Origin: Saururus chinensis
Lineage: Eukaryota; Streptophyta; Magnoliopsida; Piperales; Saururaceae
Direction: 5' to 3'
NCBI GenBank assembly: GCA_035235625.1
Contig: CP141147.1
Span: 23,976,756 to 24,040,755 of the forward strand
DNA: 64,000 nucleotides
Each line of letters starts with the position of its first letter. The stretch's first letter is position 1. Shown piece after piece: positions 1 through 10,193 of this stretch. The translations under genes were made by a program, and so were the position numbers. The notes below the pieces were generated by a model, which made no database searches, was not told the origin of the DNA, and saw only the letters and a list, made by a program, of their open reading frames with translations.

Positions 1-660
1 AGCGCCCATAGAGACACAAATGGGAAAAGTAATGATAGCCTAGTGAACACCTTCAGTGAGCTTCGAATCATCACCAACTTCTCCAATACCTCAAGGAGGT
101 CTATGGAGAAGAATCACCAACAAGATCAACATGTCAAATGTTTATGAGGGTGAGGACTTGGCGCCATCAGCTGCACATAATCAGAGAATTATTCGAGGAG
201 GGGATGAAGAATAGGAGTTAAAGGAATTTGAAGTAATCTCTTAGTGCTTCAACATGACTAAAAAAAATATGAGCTGCAGAGACACTCATGCAGAGAGAGA
301 GAGAGAAGAGATAAAGGTAAATTAAATTTGTGTGCAATTACTAATTACAAGCATAATCCTTAGTTAATGCATTATACTAAAAATTTTATCATTTCATATC
401 AGTGTTGCAAACGACTTATATCAAAAATGAAAAAAAAATCAATAGTGACAAAACTTCAAAATAAGTTCCACTTCGGTCCTTCTATATAGAAAAAAGTTGT
501 GATTCTAACCTTTCCTTGCTCCATATTTATGCTAAGAGATTGCAGCTCTGGTAAAAATTTGGCAGCAAAACTTATTATAGGGAAACTCTAATTTTTGCTC
601 AACTTGAAAAACCAAGCTCTGGAACACTTACTTCTGATGTTCTAATTTGATTTACTGCAG
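1..660. other. No gene recognised (left edge)
   Basis: AT-rich DNA with a short GA run near 293-310. The last bases before 661 form a good intron acceptor (polypyrimidine stretch then ctgcag), which belongs to the histidine kinase remnant that follows. I see no other supportable feature. Confidence 0.5.
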
Positions 661-1290
661 GTCATGTTAGCAATTTTAATTGGGATGTTAACCATTCTCA
701 CATGGCATATTACTAGGGCGTACACTACAAATCCATAAACAACTTAGCATATGGACTTTGTTTTGAGCTTCTACAGCATCTAGTGCTAAAGATGTGAAAC
801 ATTCTTAATTCCACAGTAGAAATAACCATGGCTCAGGTCAAGCTATGTGAATATGTAATCCATTGTTATGATAAACCCGTGAGTTCTCTAATTATATATT
901 TCATTACTTTTCTTTCTTTAAGTCGTATTGTGAAGAGGCTTATGAAAACTCTACTTAAAATATTTTCACAAGCAGTAAATGTATGTATGTGACGAAACAT
1001 CTTATATATTCCAACTCTGAATTTGGTTAGAAAATTTGTACTTTAGTGATCAATAACTTATGAAGTTAATTCTTATTGGTAAACTCTAAATTGTAGTTAA
1101 GAGTAGTTATAATTCCAAGAAAATATATAATGGGGAAGGTTGATGAAAGTGCTATCACAGCTTTGGTGATATTGATTACTGCATCTATTTGCATTCTTGT
1201 GATTGCGTGTGTTTGCATTATGATATTAACCAGTGGAGTTTCAAAAGAAATGAAATTAAGAGCAGAACTAATAAGTCACCTTGCTATTAT
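661..1290 (+). pseudogene. AHK1-type hybrid histidine kinase remnant (N-terminal sensor part)
   Basis: The functional family (plant AHK1/ATHK1) is a plasma-membrane osmosensing histidine kinase with two membrane segments around an extracellular sensor. Two pieces are visible. At 661-878, after an acceptor ctgcag, frames read VMLAILIGMLTILTWHITRA (first membrane helix) and then, after a frame change, EITMAQVKLCEYVIHCYDK (start of the sensor). At about 1108-1288 one frame reads IPRKYIMGKVDESAITALV, a hydrophobic second membrane helix, then SKEMKLRAELISHL, the family-typical linker before the kinase. Most of the sensor between the pieces, and the whole histidine kinase and receiver region after the linker, are missing. 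The first piece also has in-frame stops. It is therefore a broken copy, either a decayed duplicate or a captured fragment. The identification rests on my memory of the family sequence but is strong for the linker motif. Confidence 0.75.
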
Positions 1291-1738
1291 TGTTGTTTAT
1301 TAAACAGCTTATAGTTTTCTAGAGAAGAACTGACCTTTCATTGGCACTATTCATTAATTTCTTAGATGTAAATATCCTTTTGCATTCTAGGTTAGGGTTT
1401 GATTAATAGTGTATTGGATTGTAAAAAGATTCAAAAAGGTTTCAATTGGCTAGTTTCAACTCTCACTTCTTCATCAGTAAAAAATTTACTTTTGTTAAGC
1501 ATTAAGGATTACTGCTTTGTTCCTGCTGCTAAAAGTTACTAATGATAATAAATATATTCTATAAGAAGTCGAATGCAATAGAAGAATCATTCGAAACTTG
1601 ATAGATCCGACTTTAGCACATGCCATGGTAAAAAACATTTTATATTCCTGATGGCATCTGGCACATAGACATTCTTTTTTATTTGGTTAAATGTTTTCAT
1701 GTTATTATTTTGAGGTGGACTGCTTATGTTTGTGACAG

Positions 1739-2544
1739 GTAGCTCAATATGTTGCAGATGATGGTAAAGGGAAGATTGCATTTGATGCTGTTAATCAATG
1801 CCTTGGGTATTTGTTATTCAAATTAGAATATTTTTTTATACTTTTCCAAGTTTTATATTGTGGTTTTGGTGAAATCTTTCTTGTGATACTGCTTTGAATG
1901 CTTCCAGAGCCTTGGAGGAGTTGGACTCTCTGCTACTACATGCATCCAGAAAAGACCCTGAGGCCACTGTTGGATCAATGAAGAAAAAACTTGCAGTGGT
2001 TGTACTTGCAATAAACAGGTATGTTGATAGGTTCTACTTGTTTTAATGTAGCTAACTTTATTTTGTCTCTTACAACCAGCGAAGAACAACAATGATAACA
2101 ATCATATTGACTTTTTATGTGTCAAAATTATCCATTATTTGTCCTTAGCTGATGATTTTGAAGGATTTAAAGCGTGGCTTGTCCTAATTGATAACATATA
2201 TATGATCTCCCTAAATTGCCACCTCTCTGTACAGAAAGCCATTAATCAATTGGTTACATATAGGTCTCCAATGTTTTATGCTCCTGTCATGTTTGAAGTT
2301 GGTTTTGTTGCGTTGGGGCAGGACATACAAGATATTATAGTGGTATTTGTTAGTAAATTATTTTTTTCTTTCCTGAAAAATGTCGTCTTTATATTATAGT
2401 CTTTTTTAGACTGTCCCTTCGGTGGTACTCGATAAAGGGAACGCAATTGCAGACGCCTATAATATGCCAAGCAGCCCAAGTAGAGAAGAAAGTGGATCTG
2501 AATGCATAGACCCAGAACTGAAGCAGTTGGAATCTCTTCTTTAA
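1739..2544 (+). pseudogene. C-terminal half of a conserved plant plastid protein of unknown function (DUF7880-like), probably a fragment
   Basis: Three exon-like blocks lie in a row on the plus strand. Block 1739-1806 encodes VAQYVADDGKGKIAFDAVNQ and ends in phase with the next. Block 1908-2018 encodes ALEELDSLLLHASRKDPEAT and continues to KKLAVVVLAIN. Block 2410-2544 encodes TVPSVVLDKGNAIADAY and ends in ELKQLESLL followed by a stop. The pattern (AVAQYASDDGNGK, then ALEDLDSLLLHASR, then TVPSDVL..GK.IADAY) matches a plastid-targeted plant family that I recall as DUF7880; its biochemical role is unknown to me. The first two blocks splice in phase, but the second and third do not, so a small exon is lost or hidden. 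The N-terminal half and transit peptide are absent upstream, where the histidine kinase remnant sits. I therefore treat it as a fragment. A functional short gene is less likely. Confidence 0.6.
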
Positions 2545-3450
2545 TTCCTATGAAGGTATTGGTTTTCTTTTTCTTTTTCCCTTCTAAAGGCAACCAAATG
2601 TATTGATACAAGAAAAAACAGGCATTGGTTCTATTCACTGAGTTGTTTGTTTAATTGTAAACTACATTTGCTGATTATACGTCACAATTCACATATGAAA
2701 AGATAACAAAACATATTCACTTTTGTTTAGGGATCGAAGGAAAAATATATTTTTTATCAGATTGAATGAAATTAATTGTCGATTCATGACACGCCCCGGC
2801 GATGCCCGACCTGAGTCAAACCCGGTCCAATGGCCAGTCAAGCGCGCGGGGGCGATGAAGGAAAATTGAGAAACGATTTAGCGGAAGATTTAACCCGAAC
2901 CTCGGGCGATTAACAGACATACGGAGTACGCACAATCCTTTGAGCAAGAGTAAATAAGAAGAAAAGAAAGAGTGTTGTTTATCACAAAGTAAATAACAAT
3001 TCTCAAACTCACATGCTTAGTTAACTAAAGCCCACACCGGCTCAAAATAAGTCTTAAGCAAACATAACTGTAAAATGTGACATAAATCCAAAACAACAAA
3101 GAACCCTACACAAAGGTTGTAAACATAAAGCATAAACCAAAGAAGATAAGTCACACAACGATCTCCATGATCACATCCAAGCCATCTCCGACCTTTCCTC
3201 AAAGAGGAGATCTTGTTCGTCTGCGTGTCGCACCACGCAGCCCCAAATCAAAACACAAAAAAGATAGGTGAGTTTAACAAACTCAGCAATGGTTTTTAAT
3301 ATCACTATCAACATCGAAAATACAATAGCATAGCAATAAGATCATTCAGATCAAAGATTTACATGGTGCATCATTTTCTGATCACACATACACATCACCA
3401 ACACTGCATCATAGTGCATAATCCACATAATTTCATTCCATCATAACCAC

Positions 3451-3675
3451 CCTGCATGAAATGTATCTCTACATACATATTCCCACATGCATCACATCAA
3501 AATCAACCTGCATGGATGTATCTCTAACATACATATTCTCACATGCATCATATCATAATCAACCTGCATTGATGTATCTCTAACATACATATTCCCACAT
3601 GCATCATATCATAACAACCTGCATGAATGTATCTCTAACATACATATTCCATCATACATCATATCATAATCATCC
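3451..3675. repeat. About 56-bp tandem repeat, four copies
   Basis: Copies begin with cctgcat at 3451, 3507, 3563 and 3618, each followed by a shared core atgtatctctaacatacat and then cacatgcatcatatcat. The period is 55-56 bp with small differences. The array is internal to the LTR-like element. Confidence 0.85.
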
Positions 3676-4910
3676 TCCATCAAGGAGTAATCACAAATTT
3701 GGTGTCACACAAACGGGACATAGACAAGGCCACGAAGGCGTGTCGTGGTCCAAAATTCTACATAAGAATTAAAGAAAAATCGGGGTTGTCAATCCCTAAA
3801 AATCTGCTCGCCCTGGACGATCTTGACCAAGGATGTCCCATTCTCACACAAAGAATCTAGAGCAAGGGTGTTCGCCTAGGGACATCTCCTGCGGAGGGAA
3901 GAGCCTGAGTTCTCACACAGAGAACCCTAGAACACATGGTAGCGGGTGCACATGGCATACCACACTGGATTCTCAGGGTCCAGATGACACTCATAATAAC
4001 ATTCTCACAATCTGCAAGACAAGTACACAACTCGTCCCCACATAATTCCATTCAACTAGACTCAACCCGGGGAGTGCACTCGTTCCACACAGGAACTCAA
4101 ATCAAAATATGTCCTTTCGGACCAATCAACTTACGATTAATCCACGACCGATCAATCCGGCACACAATTTCACTACATTGCATCCAATCAGTCAAATTCG
4201 ATTAACCTCGATGAAGCCTCAATTGGAAATCCATTTTCATGATGCATGCAGCATGGTACATACGTGGGCAAGGCATACATGAATCCTAATCCATGATAAG
4301 TGCTCTCATCAGCCCCTAATGCATCATTCATAATCACAATATCAAGCTTCAACATCATCATTTAACCCCCACATGTGTGTGTAACTAGTAGAAGCATTTC
4401 ACACCATGCATGCCAACATACTTGAAATTAAACTCACTACCACACTACACATGTGAATTACCATCTAAACATGAATTCCAGCGGAAATCATAGGAGAAGA
4501 ATAGTTGAAATCATAACTCAAATCAAAACTCAACCACATAGGTTAAATGCATATAAGATCATTCATTTCATCATTGAGTCATGGTATTTACCAACATCCA
4601 CACATTAACTAACTACATTCTATCATGACAAATCAGTCCATTAATAGGTTGTAGTTCTACTGAAAACATGCTTAATCAAAAGAAATCAATCATTCATAAT
4701 TTTAAAATGACAATTCCAACATCATGCCACAAGCCATAAGTCATTCCACAAATCTCTAAGCATATATCTCAACTCCATAACCTCAATAGCATACCCTTCC
4801 AGTAGCATAATATAGCTTAAAACACTCCACATTCATATGAAATTGGCAAGTTAAAGTGGAATCATAGAAATAAACATCATATGCACAACATACAATTTTA
4901 CTGTGTAGTT

Positions 4911-5072
4911 GTTCGAACGCCCTTTAGGCCGTTCGATCGGCTAAACGTAAAAATTTGAAATTCACGGTTTGGCCGTTCGAACGCCTAGCAAGCCATTCGA
5001 TCAGCTGAACTGGAAAACTGTCATTCCAGCAGTGTTGCCGTTCGAACACCCAGAAGGGCCATTCGAATGCCA
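4911..5072. repeat. About 64-bp degenerate tandem repeat, three copies
   Basis: The motif gttcgaacgcc recurs at 4911, 4975 and 5040 (third copy gttcgaacacc). Each copy is followed about 20 bases later by a second attcga/gttcga half. Spacing is 64 and 65 bp. The array lies inside the LTR-like element. Confidence 0.75.
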
Positions 5073-6161
5073 ACAAGGCAAAACTGAACCATCTTCTTCC
5101 TTTCGCAAATCCAAACCGAAACACCATTGATAACACTTCAAATCCACATCTAACACCCTAATCATCATCAAAAGTCCTTCATGACTTCCAGAATGTTAAA
5201 CCATACCATAATAATACAAAACCCTAAGAAATCGGGATTAAATATTTCCATTTTCTAATCATGCCATTAACACACCGAATCAAGCAACTCCATTCGAAAT
5301 AAGCCAAAAATCAAGAGTTTTACCATGGATAAATTGAATTTTCGAAGGCCCATTACCTTAGCACTTGATTAAGCTCGGATTGGAGGGTCACCCTTCTTGA
5401 AAACCTTAAAAACACATTGAGTTTGAATTAAACTCCATTAAAAATCGATTTACCAAAGAAATCCCTAATTAAAACTTAGATCTAGGGCTAGTTGATAATA
5501 AAAATCAAATTTTGAAAGTTAGGGTTTGTAGTAAAACACAAATCAGTAGTTTTTGATGTCCAAAAATGAATTGAAACAAAAGGGAAATGGTAGTTTTAGA
5601 AGAGATTAAGAAGAAAACTAGGGTTTAGTGCTTAATTAGAGTAGGCTTACCTTAAACAACTTCTAATTTGGGCCTAATTGGGGATTAGGCCTGACCTCCC
5701 TCCTCAGCCTATTCCCAAAAATGAAAATGGCTCAGGTTTGCCCTTTTATAGTAAGGGTTGGGGTATGTATGAGTAAGTTATGGGGTGTAATTAAGAAAAG
5801 TAGGCTAAAAATGGGTATTTTACAAATTTAAGCACTAATTAAGTCTAGGAAAATTCTGAACATTTTTATACAACCTTAGGTAGATGTTTGGGTCCATTTA
5901 ACCCAAAACCGAAATTTCGACTGTGGAGCCCACAAGGGTCCCGCCAAAACCCTAATTTTTGAAAAAATAGTGAAAATTCAGAAAAATCCCAAAAATTTAC
6001 ATTTGTTTTAAAATCACTAATCTTAAAGTTAATTTTAGTTAAAACCATCATAAACACTATTTATTCATGAAATCACCGATTAAATCAGAAAACGCGTTAA
6101 TCTCACGATAACCAATAATTAAAGGAAACCAAAAACCGGTTTAGAGATGAGGGTCCTTACA

Positions 6162-6389
6162 ATTCGGCTGTGCTATGAAGCAAACAAAAACACCAAAGCC
6201 AGCAAGAAGGGCAGAAGCTTCCAGCAACTACAAAAGCCAATTTTTGGCAAATATGAGGTTCCTGAATTTTTTTATGGAGATTCCTACGTTCCTGGGAAAA
6301 TCTCTAGCGGTCAAGACTGGTTGAAGTCACATGGACCGGTGGGTATATATTCTTATTCTCTATCTAATTGGCCTAGCATTAATTTCTGA
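6162..6389 (+). other. Exon-like open stretch, unrecognised
   Basis: The DNA right after the LTR reads open in one frame through about 6387 and encodes a hydrophilic, apparently protein-like stretch: basic at its start (TKASKKGRSFQQLQK), then FGKYEVPEFFYGDSYVPGK and SGQDWLKSHGP. A donor-like gtgggtat follows at about 6338. The LTR junction interrupts whatever lay upstream. I cannot place it in a family. It could be an exon of a host gene split by the LTR, or a fragment carried by the CACTA-type element whose end lies downstream. Confidence 0.35.
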
Positions 6390-6599
6390 AAGTACTATAG
6401 AATTAAGAGGTCCATTTTGTTGATTATTTCTCACTTTTGTAATAGTAGATAATAGGCCTTTTGCTTTGTATCGTTAGAACTCAATTTGTATTGTAAGCAG
6501 AGATTTTTAATTGTATCCGAAATATGATTGTATGGATATAATTAGAAATGAAAAAAGAAATCGTTATTTCTATTTAACATTTCATTCTATTTTTTTAAA

Positions 6600-7243
6600 A
6601 TTTTTTGTTCATTACTGACGCTCCTAAGCGTCGCTAATAACTGTATTTGTGACGCTCAACGAGCATCGCTATTGTTCTATTATTCAATTGCGAAGCTCCC
6701 AAATTGCCGCTAAAAATTATATTAGCGACGCTTTAACAGCGTCACTATTGCTCTATTATTCAATAGCGATGCCCCCAAACTGTCGCTAACAATTGTATTA
6801 GCAATGCTTTTAAAGCGTCGCTATTGTTCTATTTTCATTTTATTCAATTGCGACGCTTTCAAACCGTCGCTAAAACTTCTATTAGCGACATTTTCACAGA
6901 GAGTCACTATTGTAAATATTTATAAAAAAATTAATTAAACGTCGCTAATACAAATATTATTCGCGACTCTACTTCAAACTGTCGCTAATACAAACAGTAG
7001 CAACTATGTTACAGTGTCGCGAATACACATTGTTGCGACAATATCACAACTGTCACTAATAATCATATATTAGCAACGGTTTACAAAAGCATTGCTAAAG
7101 GTACTATAAGCGATGGTTCTTTCATTCTGTCGTTAGTAGTAGAAGCGATGGTAAATAAGCGTCGCAAATAACTTGTAGCGACACTGTTACAAGTGTTAGC
7201 GACGCTTTGAAGCGTCGCTAATACCCCATTTTCTTGTAATCCC
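6600..7243 (+). mobile_element. 3' subterminal repeats and end of a CACTA-type DNA transposon
   Basis: A dense array of short direct and inverted motifs based on gcgtcgctaa / ttagcgacgc runs from about 6615 to 7215. Part of it is in ~105-bp tandem units with the phrase ctattattcaat. The array closes with ccattttcttgtaat at about 7228-7243, which matches the CACTA-family terminal sequence TTTTCTTGTAGTG with two mismatches. Such subterminal arrays are transposase-binding regions in the En/Spm superfamily. The 5' end is not visible and no transposase is seen. Confidence 0.65.
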
Positions 7244-7762
7244 AATCACAGATCCACCTAATCGATTTTGAGCATAGAACCTAGAAGGGGAACGCAGGAG
7301 TGTTCCACAGAAGTTCATGGCTTGCTAGTTCTAAATATTTTATATTACCGCATGTATGAAATTGATTGAAATTGACTTTTATTGATTGAAATTGATTGAA
7401 ACTAACTTTTATTGATTGAAATTGGTTTTAAAATTCATAGTTAAATAAATTGGTACTATATGATGTGCATGCATGTTCTATAATTTATTATTTGCTCTCC
7501 CTATTCTAAATATTTCCAAATATTTTTTCCCCACATACACTTTAGGGATGCATTTTATTTGTGGCAAATAAGAGTATTTTTTTATTTATTCACCTATATG
7601 TGACAAAACACTTCTGTTGCAAATGATGTACTAATGTATTTGGTACAATTTTAATTTGTCGCTGATGCTTAACTTCCATAATGAATAAATTCTTTTTGCG
7701 ACAAGTACAATTTGTCACAAATACCTTAAAATCATTTTCGACAAGTTTGGTTAGTCACTAAT

Positions 7763-8753
7763 TGTGACGCCCCGACCCGGAGACCCGACCCGGGCAGGGG
7801 TCCGAAAGCGATAAAAGCCAAACCCAGAACCGGGAGCGCCGAACTCTGAGTGCGAGAGTCTTTTTGTTCCTCTATGTGCTTCGGAACTTTAGTGCTCCAT
7901 TACGCGTAGGCCAGAACAAACCTAATTATATAACTAATTCGGACCGGGCCAATGTTGCCTTGCCATTGGTTGCCTACGTACATATCGGATAACATCCACG
8001 ATGTTACTCCGATACGATCGGATCCGGACGTAGTTCTGCCTATTGGCTACTACATACAACCGGCATACCAAAAACACATACATATAAAATATGTATTTTT
8101 GAACATTTAATCAAAGTTATACAAAAACCCGAAAAAACATCGGCAACACACATCTCGCTCAATCATAGAGACGAGCACCACATGACCACCACAACATGCC
8201 TCGCTCTATTCCAGAGCGGATACATCACATTCACACGTCTCGCTCCATCACTAAGCCGAGACCAAACACACACCACATGTCTCGCTCTACCGTAGAGCGA
8301 GACAACATATATCATAGCATAAAAAGCACACATCATGGCATATAAGCATAGCAAGCATATGGATTATAGCATAGCACACATCATAACTAGCACATGTTGT
8401 TCTATAATTAAAACAGGAGGTAAGAAACTCTTACTCCCCTAATGTTTCACGGGGTAGCGGTATTCGGGAAGCTCGTTTCTGGGGGTCCTCCCCCTCAGAT
8501 CCGGAGACAGTAGACAGAGCCTCCTCTAGCCTCCACACTTTCATTGCCTTGCGACAAAAGATGACCCGACCAACTCTCCCCTTTCCCAGAGATTTCTCAT
8601 TTTCTGCACCTATGGGCAGCGGACAGAACCTCCCCTACTCGGGGTATTCTTCACACATCATGGCCCTTCGGTGGAGAACAAAGCCTCCCCTACGTCGGGC
8701 CACTTCTCTTAATTTGGCCCGGTAATGGGGGACAAAGCCTCCTCTCTCACTGG

Positions 8754-8817
<64 letters not shown>

Positions 8818-9566
8818 AGTGCAGGAGGGTGGCAGACAGAGCCTCCTCTTGCCCCAGTTTGTTCCTCCTTTTTAGGAGTGCCAACTTGGGGAATGAACCA
8901 TGCCATTACGTAGATCACCCTCGAATTAGCTAAGAACGCCTTAAGAACGGAAGAAAACGGACTCCGAACGAGTCCGAAAACTCTCCCAAAAAATGAATGG
9001 AAATCGGTATTTATAGGGGAGAAGCCAAGGGTGTACAAAACGCCCCCGGAGTGGCACGCGCCATGCGTCGCGCACCTCCGTGGCCGTGCTGCGTGATGTG
9101 GGCCCCATCCTAGGTACACGCGGGATGACACATGGGCCCACGGGCCCCCCGTCATGCGGCGCGGCTAACACCAGCCGTTGGCTTCACGATGACGCCAACT
9201 ATTTTTCTCTTACATGATTGAAATATTTAAACTTCAACGCACGATATCTTCTTACCCCGAAGTCAAAATCGTGTGTTCTATGTACTAATGGACTCATATC
9301 AATGAGCCCTTTGGAACAAGACCACACATGGTTAGTTTATCCCACTCTTTTCAAGTGGGCCCCGCCCATGCGGCATGCTTCCCGAGGCCATAGCTTTCAC
9401 TCCCGACCTCCATTTTGCGCATTCTTTGATTCATCACACTCGTTACTCCGAGCTCTACCCATCTACAGGGGTTTCATTCCTTAAAACCCCCAACACTTAA
9501 TCAAAAATTTACCGAATTACGCTTAACCCACCCGGGTTAAGCGTAACCAAAAAACAGGTCGTTACA
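7763..9566 (+). mobile_element. Solo LTR (Ty3-type signature) with perfect 5-bp target duplication
   Basis: It begins TGTGACGCCCCGACCC and ends GGTCGTTACA. CTAAT directly precedes it (7758-7762) and directly follows it (9567-9571). The 1804-bp body has no coding domain. A TATA-like tatttata at about 9009 lies in the GC-rich 3' half. The copy at 42.5-50.5 kb shares several blocks, including the phrase cagagcctcctcttgcccc and the 3' block ggactcatat. The identical target duplication suggests it is younger than the element at 2.8-6.2 kb. Confidence 0.85.
8758..8815. repeat. (TC)n microsatellite
   Basis: Pure TC/CT dinucleotide run of 58 bases inside the solo LTR. Confidence 0.97.
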
Positions 9567-9835
9567 CTAATACTTATAGATAATAGTTTCTGGTTAATCT
9601 TTTACGAAGGATTTATTTATTTTTAAGTTTTTTTCACTCTGGAATTAAATATGTTTTGTGATATAATTTGCATCGTTCTCCAATGTAAACTGAAATTCGT
9701 TGCAATGATTTTTGTGACACCTTACTTGCAACGAATGGGCACAAAAAAAATTTTGTTGCAAAAACATTTTGCCACAAAATATGAACCTTTTGTGATGAAC
9801 ACATTTATAGCAAAAACCTCTTTTTCTTGTAGTAC

Positions 9836-10193
9836 AAGATTATACATGGGTACAAGCAACCACCAACCTTATTTGGACTCTAAGATAAACTCCTTTTATT
9901 TAGATCATTATTGCTAGTCTTCAAGTCTTCTCCCTTAAGGACTTAAATATAAATATGATCTGAATAAGTTTCAAAACCCTTCAATATTCTTCAGTTTTCT
10001 ACCTTCATCAATAAGAACATATTTGATCTTATTTTTCAAGTCTAACATTCCGAATATAACTCTACCACAACAACCTCAAATCATACTCTAAGACTTAATA
10101 TATACACAAGGTTTCTTGACATAATTTTAATAAAGAAATCAGTTAATAAACTATACATATGTCTTATATGCTCTTACAAGAATATATACCATT
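9836..10193. other. No gene recognised
   Basis: AT-rich spacer between the CACTA-type end and the Copia remnant. I see nothing supportable. Confidence 0.5.

Larger units (their letters stand above)
2787..6161 (+). mobile_element. Long solo-LTR-like element, Ty3-type end signature
   Basis: The element starts TGACACGCCCCGG and ends GGGTCCTTACA, the start and end style of several plant Ty3 LTRs. It is flanked by ATTCA at 2782-2786 and ATTCG at 6162-6166, a 4-of-5 match as expected for an old 5-bp target duplication. It is about 3.4 kb and shows no gag or pol coding, so it looks like a solo LTR or a non-coding derivative. It contains two tandem repeat blocks, listed separately. The imperfect target duplication suggests it is not recent. 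Confidence 0.6.
7555..9835 (+). mobile_element. Second CACTA-type non-autonomous element, split by an LTR
   Basis: Subterminal motifs of a different set (ttgcaaatgatg, tgtgacaaa, tgtcgctgatgc, cgacaagt) occur at 7555-7757 and resume at 9572-9835, where ttgcaacgaatgg and ttttgccacaaa lead into ctctttttcttgtagta, a good CACTA terminus. The two halves are separated exactly by the target-duplicated solo LTR at 7763-9566. Without it the element would be under 0.6 kb, so it is a small non-autonomous copy. Its left end is not clear; 7555 is an estimate. Confidence 0.5.

Noticed and set aside
1587-1627. Candidate upstream exon reading RNLIDPTLAHAM before the plastid-protein block
   Set aside because: A donor-like site follows, but the stretch does not match the family sequence that I recall before AVAQYASDDG, and no convincing acceptor is present.
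3451-3675. Regularly spaced repeats that could suggest a CRISPR array
   Set aside because: The units are head-to-tail minisatellite copies without unique spacers, inside an LTR-like element in plant nuclear DNA.
8709-9155. 148-codon minus-strand open frame
   Set aside because: It runs through the (TC)n microsatellite as an Arg/Glu repeat and lies wholly inside the target-duplicated solo LTR.
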